From assembly GCA_009763385.1 (NCBI GenBank), contig CM019825.1, positions 18,098,457-18,162,456 of the forward strand: 64,000 nucleotides of DNA, read 5' to 3'. This document shows positions 21,324 to 33,417 of this stretch, one piece after another. Below the pieces are notes generated by a model. It saw nothing but the letters and a program-made list of their open reading frames with translations. It was not told the origin of the DNA and did not search any database. Position 1 is the first letter of the stretch; every line of letters begins with the position of its first letter. A program made the translations under genes and the position numbers. The stretch is from Coix lacryma-jobi var. lacryma-jobi. Taxonomy: Eukaryota > Streptophyta > Magnoliopsida > Poales > Poaceae.

Positions 21324-21539
21324 CCTCTAACCCCCCGCCAATGATGGCTAAGGAGAAGCCATCCCGATTCAAATATATGATCAAAGTGTCAGAACTGATT
21401 CAAATAGGTATAGCAATAAGAAAATATTTTGCAAAACATTAAATTAGCAAAATTAACAAAAACAATGACAATAACAAGTTCCAATAATATAAACATACAT
21501 TTGGACTACTAAGTATACCTATGTATTGGTTTGACTGTC
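21324..21539. other. AT-rich stretch, nothing recognised
   Basis: Between LTR fragment G and the readable end of the MULE transposase. I find no ORF, repeat or site that I can support. It may be the 3' flank of the MULE. Confidence 0.4.
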
Positions 21540-21968
21540 ACTTTGTCGTCTATGCATACACACGTTATGGCCACGTTCATGACATTCTGAACCTAGATTG
21601 TGACTACGCATCTCATCGAGGTCCCCCGTATATGTCATCGACGTAACCTTTCATAGCATTCATGTCCCCCTTTAGTCGCATCTTCTTTCTTCGACCCTTT
21701 CCTAACCTTTTCAGATCTAGATCTGGTGCGTAATCCGGACCATTATAAAGCGGCCACTATGACGAGTCCAGGTATGGTTCAAAGCTACTATGTCATATGT
21801 TGATTGTGTAGGACCGGCGGTAGTAGGTTGATATGTATGGTGGAGCTTTGTAATCATAACCACGTGTCCTCCATGCTGCTATCATGTGAGAGCATGGTGC
21901 ATGCATAATTTGAGGCACGTTGCAACTGCACTCAACTTTGTCAACTTTGTAGTTCTAACCACTATATC

Positions 21969-22556
21969 CATTACATCACAACACCATCTTTAGCGATGGA
22001 CGATCTGACACTAAAAGCGGCTACAATGATAGGTGTTTGACGCTAAAAACATATAGCGTCAAACTTCTGCAGATGATGTAAGTCCTGACGCAAAAAAATC
22101 TTTAGCGTCAGACATGACTTTTAGCGTCCGATAATCTGTTGCCAAGAATATTATTAGCGTCGGACAACCCGCAGCTAGTTTTTAGCATCAGACAGCTAGC
22201 TGCTACTCTTTAGCGACAGATTGCGCGCTGCTATAGATAGTTTTACCGTCAAATGGTCCATCAAGATAGTTTTAAATGGTTTTAAAAAAATTAATCTGCC
22301 AACAATTATTACAAATAGTACACTGAGCTTTAAAAGTTCATTTAAATACACAGCTAGAATTCAACTTCAATAAAGATACTATAGTGTCGGACAGCTCGAC
22401 GTTAAATGTCAATATCTATAGCGTCAGACAACATATCGCTAAATGGGGAATTAGCGCCAGATGATCTCTAAGCTAACTTTAGCGTCAGATGATCCGACTA
22501 TAAATGTAAGTTTTAGCATCAACTGTCTGATGACAATTTGGTGTTGTGGTGTAGTG
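21969..22556. mobile_element. CACTA-type MITE, 588 bp
   Basis: The right end read inwards is CACTACACCACAACACCA; the left end is CATTACATCACAACACCA, the same with two transitions. Both are flanked by ATC, the 3-bp target copy expected for CACTA elements. The interior is non-coding and carries many TTTAGCGTCAGAC-like subterminal motifs in both directions, which in this superfamily bind transposase. It lies between two parts of the MULE transposase. Confidence 0.88.
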
Positions 22557-23096
22557 ATCGTTCACCATCCAAATTTGTCCCTCTCATGCCCCGTACATTG
22601 TATATTTTCCTATTTGGTACATATGTCTATGTCTATGTGGTTTCCTGCTTTGCCTAACACTCTGCTTCGTCCAAGGGGTCTACACTGGCCTTTCCCCATT
22701 CTCCTTTCTCGACCATATTTCTTTGTGCAAGTTCTCACCTGTCTACAAAGTACAATTGCACTTGTGGAACGAGAACTCAATAATTCCGAACACTAACACT
22801 GGCAAAGCTTGAACCCCTTTGAAGACACGGGCTGAAAGACTCCGATGAGTTCTTAGTCATGATGTCATGCCTGAAACCGCCCTCATCATATGCTAACGCC
22901 CACTTATCCTTGTGTTCCATCTGCCCCTCCAACCAAGCCTTTCCCTCTTTGTTTAGTATGGTGTCTAGTTCTTTCTTTGTCTCCTCAAACTCATGTTGTG
23001 TACGCACACAACATAGAGCCTTCACCTTGTCACAAACCTCCATCTTCCTTCGACGGCGCCAAAAGTGGGCAGCAATATGACGCATGCACCATTTGT

Positions 23097-24339
23097 TGTA
23101 GGGTTACGAGGATGCTACGCTAGCCGGAAAACAAAATTTTTGACCCCATAAACTAGGAACTACTGCTAGTTATAGATCACGGGATTACCACTAGACGCAC
23201 AGATGCAGCGGAAGATATCTCGGTGTAGACATGCGCGTCGCAACGATGTCGTGCAGGTGCTCACATCCGTCCTTCATGTCTCCACGTGTGGTTCGTCCTT
23301 GTGCTCCAGATGCAGCACCTCCGAGGTATCCCACACATACAGGGAGGAAGCGGCACGCCTCCGGACTGCTAGGTCCGCGAGGAGCAGCAGATGCGGGTGT
23401 GGGGTGGGCAATGGCTGTCTAATGATGTGGGAAAACCCTGGCCGCCCCACCCCACTATTTATAGGCGTCCCTAATGAGCCTGACGACTTGGAGGCCCATT
23501 AGCAAACCCTAATCCCGGTCTAACTCGAGTCCAACCCGAATCAGGCTTCCAACCCCTTAAGCGTGTGACCCTATGGGTTCACGCACACATAGACATGGCC
23601 CGAGTACTCCTACTCGCCCGATAGTTGACAGCGGCCTCTAGCAAGACGTGTCAACTCCTATGTACGCGCAAAGATCATATCAAACGAACCACTACGATCA
23701 CATACACGTAATTCCCTTGCCACACAATATTTGGTCCAACTCATAGGTTAACACTTAACCTAAGCACGTCCGTGCATTTTATGATCCAATCATTCGAGTG
23801 GTCCAGTGATATCTCTCTCGCATGGAGAGGGGCAAATCCCATTTGATTGTCTATGTCTCACAACATATTTCCTGATAAACCCGAAGACTATCTTTATGAC
23901 TACCCAGTTACGAAGTAGCATTTGACAGTCCCTAAGTAAGTCGATTCATATCTTGAGTACATACTACAATCTCAAGTCGAAGGACATAACGTACATGATG
24001 TGTAAAAAGATAATAAGAACATCTCATGTTGGGTCAGTCCAGCCCCATGTCATACATGTGCCCACATTATCAGTTCGACATCTCCATGTCTATGACTTGT
24101 GAAACATAGTCATCAACTAATACATGTCCTAATCTAATATTCATGTGTGTCCTCACATGAACTCCTATCAGGGACAACTATCGAATAACCATACAAGTAA
24201 AAGAGTTTCACAGACAATTCACATAATCGCCAATCAATACAAGTAATCTTTAATGGATATTCAATGAACATATAATAAATCATGGATACAATAGAAATAT
24301 CATCATCTCTATGATTACCTCTAGGGCATATTCCCTACA
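23097..24339. repeat. Solo LTR, 1243 bp, unassigned family
   Basis: The element starts TGTAGGG and ends CCCTACA and is flanked by perfect 5-bp copies TTTGT (23092-23096 and 24340-24344). Removing it rejoins the MULE frame between the KWC and MRH residues. A CTATTTATAGG element lies near 23454. The right end reads TGTAGGGAATATGCCC on the minus strand, the usual start of a common grass copia LTR, so the element probably lies on the minus strand. Confidence 0.87.
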
Positions 24340-24540
24340 TTTGTAAACTAGGGGCAAACACCCTTCAAAATGTTCTTGGGTAGCACGAAGTAGGCCTACA
24401 TGACGGTCCGAGATTATATGTATCTGGAAAGAACGGCTAAGTACATGTGTTCATGGAAGCCCCATGAACCATGACCAAGAATCAAGGTCCTCTCCCTTTG
24501 CCAAAGCAAATGCTATTGGTACTATCTGATCCTCATGAGG

Positions 24541-24744
24541 TGGAGGGGACGGGGCCGGCCGAGGGCAGCGGGGATGAGGACGGGGACGAGTGGCGGTGGC
24601 GAGTGGAGGAAGGCGTGAGAGAGAGAGAGAGAGAGAGAGACAACGAGAGTGAGAAGCACGGGGACAGCGGGCGTAACGCGATAGGTAAGTCGGGTGCTGT
24701 TGTGCCACGCATCTTTGCGCGACAGCTGCCATGCCGTAGGCGGT
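24541..24744. other. GC-rich flank of the MULE with a GA microsatellite
   Basis: This is a GC-rich stretch of 200 bases between the readable MULE transposase and the E4 LTR. It contains a (GA)12 run at 24617-24640. It may be the N-terminal part of the MULE gene or older host DNA. I recognise no protein. Confidence 0.5.
24617..24640. repeat. (GA)12 microsatellite
   Basis: Twelve perfect GA units, 24 bases. Confidence 0.97.
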
Positions 24745-26226
24745 TGAAAGCCCTAGTTTGGTTTTGGTTAATTGATGAAACCTATTTGGTCTAATCCTAT
24801 TGTTAAGCATGTGTGTAGCTAATGAGAAAGGATTGTGACCAAGTCAAGTGGTGGAGCTAGGCAACCATGGAGGATGGTGATGGCCACATGCACTCAAGTG
24901 ATCAAGTGATCTACCATTGGTAAATTGGAAGAAGAAGAGAAGAGATGGAGCAAAGAGGCCCGAAGGCAAAGATTAACCTATAGGGCTCTTTGTTTTGGTG
25001 ATCAAGACATATAGTGAGTGTGATCACATTTAGGATAGATAGTTGTACTATGAAGAGGAGATAATTCACGGCTTATGTGGAGTTCAAGTGCCACTAGGAG
25101 TTCTCTAACATATTGATGCTATAGACCTAGTGAATGACTAACGAAACCCTTTGAAAAATGCTTTGCAAAATGCTAACACACGTGCACAAGTGGTGAAACA
25201 CTTTAGTGTTAGCACATAGAAGCAAGGGTAGAAGTTAGAAAGCTAAACGTGCTAAGTTAGGGGCATCGGACGCTGAAGGCAGCATCATCGAATGCTAGCC
25301 TGGCGCGTCCGATGGCAAACCCTAGCTTATGACTATTGCTGAAGGTGCATCGGACGCTGTGGCGGATGCTGTGAAATTACTGTTCCAGTGTCCGATGCTG
25401 GTGACGTGGCGCGAGCAAGCTTAGCAAGGAGCATCGGACGCTGGCTTGCGTCCGATGTGGTCCCATCTGACGCATCCGATGTAGTTTAGAGCTCTCTGTA
25501 ACCTCTTTGCATAGCCATCGGACGTTGCGGTGTAGCGTCCGATGCAAGGGTCCTGGAGCGTCCGTTGTAGAAGTGTGCTGTGCTGAAAAGAGCAGTGGCA
25601 TCGGCGCGTCAGATGCGTGGCGTTGGCACATCCGATGTCACTTTAACCGTGGCGCGAAGGAATATGACTGCTGGGATCGTGTGGCTCGAATTCATAGCAA
25701 AGGGACACGTGGTGCTCATCGGAGCATCGAACGCTGGGGCAGCGTCCGATGGCCCCGACATCGACGCGTCCGATGCTTGGGATTTTAGCCCAACGGCTAG
25801 GCCGACTTGTGTGGCCTATATAAGTGGCTTGACCGACTCACTTGAGCTCTCTCTTGCACATTTTGATCCCTAAACATTCTTGTGAGCATAGCCAAGCCTC
25901 CCCACTCATCTCTATTGTTGATTTCATCATTTGCTAGTGAGATTGAGTGATCTAGTGCTAAGATTTGAAAGAGTTCATTCTAGTGACACTAGTTCTTCGC
26001 ATCGGCTTGGAGTTTCTTGTTACTCTTGGCATTTGTCGGTGCCTAGACGGCTTGGAGGAGTTTCGGTGGAGTTGGCAAGATTGGTGATTGTTCTTGGCCA
26101 CCACCATTCGGTTGTGAGGGGTTCTTCGGGCCTAAGCCCCGCCGGAGCGGCAAAAGGCACCCTTAGTGGATTGCTCGTGTCATTGAGCTACCTCTCTTGT
26201 GGTAGATTCTTGTGGGGCTTGTGTAG
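24745..26226 (+). repeat. Family E LTR (E4), plus strand, 3' end missing
   Basis: It starts TGAAAGCCCTAGTTTGG, the family E LTR start known from the complete element E1, and is collinear with E1 and E2 LTRs until 26226, where LTR D begins. It holds a CATCGGACGC array at 25260-25780 and a TATA box near 25816. It forms a large inverted pair with E2. Confidence 0.85.
25816..25824 (+). promoter_or_regulatory. Likely TATA box of E4 LTR
   Basis: CTATATAAG lies about 40 bases downstream of the palindrome array and 60-100 bases before GAGCTCTCT-type sequence typical of LTR transcript starts. Position only; no transcript evidence. Confidence 0.5.
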
Positions 26227-27410
26227 TGTAAGGAAAATGGACCTCGGCCCATTTGACTTCCGATTTTGGTGTTTGATGATCAACACAACCATTTTGGACT
26301 AATGTGTTTGCAAGTGTTTGCTTTGTAGTCCAATAGGGTGCAAATGTGACTTGGACAAAGGCAACATGGTGATCTGATGATCAACACCTCAAGCAAGACA
26401 TTTGAAAACCAGTAGAAAATTCTCAAAGATCAAGCAGAGTCCAAGGCACAAGACTGGAACCAAGACAGCGCAAGAAATCGCGAAGAAACAAAGAAGAAGG
26501 TACATCAGACACTGCATTAGACGCTGAACATACAGGCGTCGGACGCACCGATGGTAAACCCTAGCTCAAGACAGCGCCAACAGAAGCATCGGACGCTGAG
26601 ACCGAGCACATCGGACGCGACAGTGACACTGTGCATCGTGCATAGCAACTCATCAGATGCACCGATGCTCATCAGACGCTACAGGACCCCTACGTCTGAT
26701 GCCCATGCAGAGAGGTTCCAAAGAGGCTCTGAAGACATCAGACGCATCAAATGTTGGAGCATCGGACGCTGTTAGAGTCTGATGTGACTCAGTGCCAGGT
26801 TGGCAACTAGCCATTATGTGACATCAGATGCGCGTCTGATGCTCCCGACAGGAGCGTCCGATGCTAAGCAGAAAAGTCCATCTTTTGTGTCCAACGGCTC
26901 TATTTGGTTGGGGCTCTATAAATACCCCCATGGCTGGCCAAAACGTTGGTGTTGGAGCTCAAGGAAGTGTACCAAGTGCATAGACACATATTTAGTTGCT
27001 CTAGCCACCAAAGTGCTTAGTGATATACTAGGTGATTAGTGTAGGTGCTTTGCGAAGTGCTTAGGCTAGTTAGACCACTGCTTTGCGCTTGATCTAGGTG
27101 TTATACCTAGTGTTTAGTGAGGTTTGCATACCTCTTATCTACCGGTGCTTGCACGCACCGTTCTTGTACATCGGAGGGGCTTGTAGTCTTGCGAGACCAC
27201 ACCAACCGCGTTTGTGGTGTGGCCACCACCGTGTACCAAAGGGAACAAGGCCTGCGGCGGTTCGGCCGAAAGCTTGATAGTGAAGACGGCGGGGAGCATC
27301 CGGGAGAGGCTTTGCCACGAGTGGCTTAACCGGAGACCCACTTGCGTGTGGGGAAGGCCTGGAGCTATCCACGGAGTTACCCAATCGGGAGCTTGGCCCT
27401 TGTGAGGGGC
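26227..27410 (+). repeat. LTR fragment D (SIRE-like), plus strand
   Basis: It begins TGTAAGGAAAATGG at the break in E4 and holds another CATCGGACGC/GCGTCCGATG array at 26510-26870, a TATA box at about 26915, and a GC-rich end (GGAGACCCACTTGCG and GGAGCTTGGCCCTTG) like maize opie/ji LTRs. It is cut at 27410 where the E2 LTR starts. Confidence 0.72.
26915..26925 (+). promoter_or_regulatory. Likely TATA box of LTR D
   Basis: TCTATAAATAC lies about 40 bases after the palindrome array, as in E4. Confidence 0.5.
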
Positions 27411-29466
27411 TAAAAGGTCCAACTTGGCTAGAGTGGAGGGGTGAATAGCCTAATTAAAAATCTACAAAATCACTTAGACAAACACTATTAGTAAAACAAA
27501 AAGGCGAAGCTTTTTGCACTAGCCTAATAGTGTGTTGCAAGCCACCTAACCAACAATTCTACCTAATATCTCTATGTCACACAATCAAGCAAGATACACT
27601 AGAGATATAAGATATGACACAACTAAAGGATTGACAAGAAAAGTCTTCTCAAGATATCAACTAAGAACAATAGGCAAAGTAACCTAGTGCTATCTATACT
27701 AGATATATAAACAAGATACAGTGTAGTCACAAGATGTATATGCATGGCAAAAGTAATAGCACAATAAATATAAAGAACTAGCTAAACTAATATGAAAGTA
27801 AAAATCAATAAGGAAATGAGCTAGTATAGAGAGTATATCACCGAGCCTTCGGGAACGCCTAGTAGATAGACAATCACCAAAGATATGAATAAATTCCAAT
27901 CAAATGATATGATCAATCCAACACAATCAAATAACCGGGACACGAATATTTATCCCAAGGTTCACGTGCTTGCCGGCACGCTACTCCCCATTGTGTCGAC
28001 CACACCAAGCTCACAAAGAGCACCACAAGAATCTACCACTAGTGAGGTAGCTCAATGACGCGAGCAATCCACTAAGGATGCCTCTTGTCGCTCCGGCGAG
28101 GTGAGACTCCAAAACTTCTCACAAACACGAACGGTGGTGGCCAAGAACAATCACCAATCTTGCCAACTCCACTTCAACGCCTCCAAGTCGTCTAAGCAGC
28201 GGCAAATGCCAAGAGTAACAAGAAACTCAAAGCTGATGCGAAGAACTAGCGCCACTAGTATGAACTCTTTCAAATCTTAGCACTAGATCACTCAATCTCA
28301 CTTGGTATGATCAACACTAGAGATAAGTGGGGAGGGTTGGCTATGCTCACAAGAATGCTTAGGGATCAAAATGTGCAAGAGAGCTTCCATGTGAGCTGGC
28401 CAAGCCACTTAAATAGGCCACACAAGTCGTCCTAGCCGTTGGGCCAGAATCGGGGCCATCGGACGCGCCGATGCTCGACCATCGGATGCGATGCTTCAGA
28501 TGAAGCCACGTGTCCCCTTGATATGAATTCAAGCCGCCCGATCCCAATGGTCAAAATTTCTTCGCGCCACGGTTAAAGTGACATCGGATGCGCCGATGCC
28601 AGGCATCGAACACTCTGATGTCGCTGCTCATTTTCACGACAAGAACCTGCCACATCGGACGCTCCGAGACTCTTGCATCGGACGCTAAACCCCAGCGTCC
28701 GATGACCATGCAGAGAGGTTCTAGAGAGGGCAAAAACACATCGGACGCGGCCGATGGTTCCACATCGGACGCAGACCAGTGTCCAATGCTCCCTAGAGAA
28801 CTTGCTCGCGCCACGTCACGTGCATCGGACTCTGCAACAGTGTTTTCCCAGCGTCTATTGCCATCATCCAATACCCCTTCAACATTTGTCAGAAGCTAGG
28901 GTTTGCCATCGGACGCACAGGCCGGCGTCCGATGCTTCCGCCTGCAGCGTCTGATGCCCCTAACTTAGCATCTTTCGCTTTCTAACTTTTACCCTTGCTT
29001 CCATGCGCCAACACCAAAGTGTTTCATCACTTGTGCACGTGTGTTAGCATTTTGCAAAGCATTTTCCAAGGGTTTTGTTAGTCACTCACTAGGTCTATAG
29101 CATCAAAATGTTAGAGAACTCCTAGTGGCACTTGAACACCGCATAAGCCGTGAATTATATCCTCTTAATAGTATGGCTATGTATCCTAAATGTGATCACA
29201 CTCTCTAAGTGTCTTGATCACCAAAATAAAGAGCCCTATAGTTTATACCTTTTCCTTCGGGCCTCTTTGCTTCATCTCTTCTCTTCATTTCACCAATGGT
29301 TGAGCACTTGATCACTTGAGTGCTTGTGGCTAACACCATCCTCCATGGTTACCACCTTTCTAGCTCCACCACTTGGCTTGGTCATAATGGTTTTACACGC
29401 ATGCTTAGCAATAGGATTATACCAAATAGGTTTCATCAATTAACCAAAACCAAACTAGGGCTTTCA
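27411..29466 (-). repeat. Family E 3' LTR (E2), 2056 bp, minus strand
   Basis: On the minus strand it starts TGAAAGCCC at 29466 just after a polypurine tract and ends at 27411 with CTTTTA in place of CTTTCA. It is collinear with both E1 LTRs. The palindrome array is at 28450-28955. The primer-site side is lost. Confidence 0.85.
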
Positions 29467-30762
29467 ATCTCCCCCTTTTTGGTAATCGATGACAACTTAT
29501 ATGAAGATATGTGATATAAATTTGAGTAACCACATTGATAGTATTAGCTCCCCCTACATGTGTGCTTAGAGTTTGGTTCTAAATTTGGCACACATGTATG
29601 GATATGAAATGTGGGTGAGAAATACTACCATTGATGATGCTAAGGCATAGGAATGGACCTTTGAACCGTGATACCAATCGAAGTGCACATGTTAAACCAT
29701 CCTTAGCACCATTTGTTACTACACATACATCAATGCTCAAGAACCCGTGAGACCAATTTTATAATAAGGCTCTTGATCTACTTGAAAAATAAGTATGTCT
29801 AGTTTCCATTCTATACATGCTAGTTACAACAATTCATTAATTCAAGTTCTATCACTAGCATTCACCATATTAGCATGGATATCAATATAATGGCTTATGT
29901 AATGCAATCAATCATATGAATATGCACATTTCAAATGCAACATACATGTTTATGAGCTTGCTCCCCCTATTTGTATGCTCAAATTTTAATTGTTCAAGCT
30001 CCAATCGACTTGAAAAGCACAATTGAAAAACACACTTTATATTTGTCTTTCCCCTCTGTCTTTGTTAACTCCCCCTTTCACTTATATTCACTTATCTTTG
30101 TAACATTTTCTCCCCCTTTGTCAACAATTAGCACAAAAGGTGGGGCAAAACTTTAAAGAAAGGAGACAACTTTTATCATGATATACATATAAGGAGATCA
30201 AACTAAGTCGAGTTGTGGCTTAATCTAGCTCATGAGCATAAGAAATTTAAGTAAGATTCTTCACTAATCTTGCAATGGTTATCTTACTCACGTTGGTTAA
30301 ACACTTATTGCTCACTAACTAGATCAAACACCAGAGTTACAAGCTTACAAACAAGTTATATGCTACCACTAGATCAAGTCAAACATAGAAACAATAGTGG
30401 CACCATATATACTCCAAATTTATTTGATTTACCATGAATGAGCCTAAAAAGCAATGTGATGGCTATATGAACTAGAACACAACCTAATAAGAATGAATGC
30501 ATATTCCAAACAATTTCACCTTTGCTTTGTTGGAGGAGAGACATGTCATATGTGGGGGTGCATTCAACTCATGTTGGAGAAGTCTAGGATATTCAACTCA
30601 TTCCTTAGGTTGCAAAACCTTCTCATCTAGTGGCTTGGTGAAGATATCGGCAAGTTGATCATCGGTGCCCACACATTCAATAGATATGTCTTTCTTTGTT
30701 TGATGATCTCTAATGAAGTGATGCCTTATGTCAATGTGCTTTGTCCTTGAATGTTGAACCGG
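29467..30762 (-). mobile_element. Internal 3' part of element E2, with the end of pol
   Basis: On the minus strand, sequence near 30588-30762 matches the end of E1 RNase H (DIRHHFIRDHQ, DDQLADIFTKPLDE). The rest is the long non-coding 3' region with four GGGGGAG tracts (near 29470, 29550, 29962 and 30112 as CTCCCCC). It is cut at 30763 by LTR E3. Confidence 0.8.
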
Positions 30763-31464
30763 TGAAAGGTCCAAATTGGCTAGAGAGGGGGTGAATAGCC
30801 TAATTAAAAATCTACAAAATCACTCAGGCAAACACTATTAGAAAAACAAATGGCGAAGCTTTTGCGCTAGCCTAATAGTGTGATGCAAGCCACCTATCCA
30901 ACAATTCTATCTAATAATTCTATGTCACACAAACAACTAGAGCTAGGATCAAATGTGGAACAAATAAACTAACTCTAGCACAAGTGATATACAGAGGATT
31001 TATGAGAGACAATTATGTGCAAAAGATAAGCCTAGAGAGCTAATCATGACTAGCTACATAAGGGATATATCAACACAATATGTGAAGTGATATAACAAAT
31101 GAAATAGCTCAATGTAAATACACAAAGTTAATAAGCAAGATAGAGGTAGTTTCACCGAGCCTTCGGGATCGCCTAGTAGAGAGCCAATCACCGGTGAAGT
31201 CCACCGTGAATCCAATAACCAAAAATATGAGAATGAAGACCAATCACCACAATGGATAAGCAATCACAATAAGCACACGAGAGACAAGGATTTATCCTGA
31301 GGTTCGGCCACACCACTAAGGAGTGCCTACGTCCTCGTTGTTGAGGTGACCACTAAGGTCGGAGTCTCTTTCACCTCCTTGCCTCACTCAAGCAACCACA
31401 AAGGTTAGCCGAGTTTCTTCACTAAGAATCCCAAGGGTGGTACAAACACTTTGAAAGCCCTCAC
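30763..31464 (-). repeat. Family E-related LTR fragment (E3), minus strand
   Basis: It opens TGAAAGGTCCAAATTGGCTAG, the inner end of a family E LTR, and is collinear with E1 for about 450 bases, then diverges as a different subfamily. The A3 LTR cuts it at 31465. Confidence 0.75.
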
Positions 31465-33417
31465 TGAAGGACCGAAAGTGCTACCAGAAAGCGACCAGAG
31501 GGGGGGGGGGGGGGGGTGAATGGGAGCTCCAAATTTCTTTTCAGAAACTTTTAGCTGCTGTCCCAAAAATCAACCCCAAGAGCAAACCTAGAGCTTGCAA
31601 GTGTCCACGACCCTAGATGTAGGGTGGATGCTTCCCAGAAGCACAGCGGGACACTACACAACTCTAGAAACCCAACGCAAGAACCCTAAACCAAATCCGT
31701 AGTCAGACAAACAAACAACGGACAAAACAGTGCAGAAGAACCTGCATCGGACGCTGGCCTGCGTCCGATGGTCAGGCGTCGGACGCGTCCGATGTAAAAT
31801 CAACAGATCTGGGACCTTACTGCATGGTCATCGGACGCTGGCTACAGTGGAGCCCTAGCGTCCGATGCTCTACCCTCGGACGCGTCCGATGCAACGGAGC
31901 GTCCGATGGTCAGCGTCCGATGCTCCTTTAAAAACACTGTCAGATGACACGTGGCATCGGACGCATCAGCTGATATGAACTCAGTGTCCGATGGTCATGA
32001 ACAGAGCGTCCGATGCCCCTGATTCAGCACAGTTCTTCCACGGATTCCACTCGATCTCCTCCGAATCAAAAGCTCTAAGGCTTAGACTTGGTATGAGGAG
32101 TTTCCAGGAGGTTAGTGAGCTATCCCAAAGAGATCATGGCTCGAACCTAACTCCAAATCGGTGAATCGAAAGAATTCAGGGCAAAGGAGACAAAACTCGA
32201 TTCGAAATGAAAATCGACCGATCTACTAGCTCATGAGGTTAGAGAAGAATTCCTTTGGTGGAAAGATGCGCCTCACGATCTAGAACAACTCAATTCAAAT
32301 GGAATTGCAAAAGACACAGCGAGTAAAGAGATCGATCAACGGGAAAAAACGTGGAGAAAAGCAACCCGCGAAGAACAACTCCAAAACGCGAATCACAACC
32401 ACGAATTTGCAACCGTGTGGCTACCACACGCTACAACAGTGAGATTATGGTCTCACTTCCTCAAAATCTCACGAACACAGAGGTATGATTGTCCTCTATG
32501 TGAATCTCAGTTCGCTACAGCAGGGATTGGGAGAGCAGGAAAACCTAGAAGGCAAAATAGCAAATGACTGAGATAGTTTGGGAGGTGGGCGTCTCCCCCT
32601 ACTTATCCTAATTCTAATTCCCACTCTACCCCTAACTAATTACAGAGCGAACCAGCTAAACCCTAGGGTTATTCTGGACGAACTCAAGGTAGGTGGTGAT
32701 CCAACGGCCACGCCCACACAACTGGTAGCGTTGCCTCGACGCAACCTCACCGATTGCCACCACGTGCCGCCACCGCTCTGCTCGTCCTTTTCACGGACCT
32801 CGCCCCTGGTTTTGAGGCCGAAACCGGGAAACCTGTCTTCACGACCAACCCCCGGTTTTGAGGCCCAAACCGGGAAACCAACCGTCCATCGCCTGAGTTT
32901 TGTGGCCCAAACTCAGAAACCCGTAGCACCCAGGTTTTGAGGCCCAAACCTGGGAACCGTCCTCAGCCCGAGTTTTGTGGCCCAAACTCGGAAACCGTTA
33001 GCGCCCAGGTTTTGAGGCCCAAACCTAGAAACCGTCCACTCGGTGGTTTTTCTGTGGCTCAACCACCAAACCGAGCCATAGAGGGGATGCACCGCCCGTG
33101 CACCCCATCCACCGACATGTGTCCCTAGGTCCTCGACCCAAGCAACACCGTGCCCCGCAAGTCTTCGCTCGTCGCTGTCCCAGGCTGTCAGCCACCACAG
33201 CTGATCCTCAGGCCACCGATCTCTCAGTCCAAGCCTCACGTCCGCCCTTCACCGCTCCCGGTCCATCGGCACAACACGTCTCTACTTGACCTTCACCTTG
33301 CCTTCGATCACTGTCTCCGTGCTCGACACCTGCACAACACAAGCCAAAGAACATGCGCATCATCCCAGTTGACAATCACTCATCACTCGAGACTCGGCAT
33401 ACACCCATGTATTCGCA
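31465..33417 (-). repeat. SIRE family A 3' LTR (A3), 1953 bp, minus strand
   Basis: It starts TGAAGGACCG and ends TATTCGCA next to the CTCCCCC tract, the mirror of the A1 LTR. The CATCGGACGC array is at 31745-32020 and seven AGGTTTTGAGGCCCAAACCT-type units are at 32806-33065. It carries a G run of about 17 bases at 31500-31516. Confidence 0.88.
31500..31516. repeat. Poly-G run in A3 LTR
   Basis: About 17 G in a row, where A1 has seven C on the other strand. Length is prone to sequencing error. Confidence 0.9.

Larger units (their letters stand above)
21540..24540 (-). pseudogene. Mutator-like (MULE) transposase pseudogene, split by two insertions
   Basis: The minus strand gives three collinear pieces of a MuDR-type transposase. 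Piece 24345-24540 has QIVPIAFALAKGE, SWSWFMGL and IISDRHVGLL. Piece 22557-23096 has WCMRHIAAHFWRRR, LEGQMEHKDKWALAYDEGGFRH and NSSESF. Piece 21540-21968 has a SWIM zinc finger with CSCN and CSHM near 21868-21945, followed by a basic tail. A TGA inside the first piece and several stops in the last show decay. The IISDRH block carries one catalytic Asp. The split points are exact: a solo LTR with TTTGT copies and a CACTA-type MITE with ATC copies. Confidence 0.85.

Noticed and set aside
22000..22520. Link between the CACTA AGCGTC motifs and the LTR motif GCGTCCGATG
   Set aside because: Most CACTA copies read AGCGTCAGAC; one matches AGCGTCCGAT by a single change. The elements are otherwise unrelated, so chance is enough.
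24451..24810. Host gene at the GA-rich stretch
   Set aside because: Its C-terminal part is MULE transposase and the rest is low complexity; no exon structure visible.
25260..28955. CRISPR-like array
   Set aside because: The repeats are short, occur in both directions, vary in spacing and lie in plant LTRs; no cas genes.
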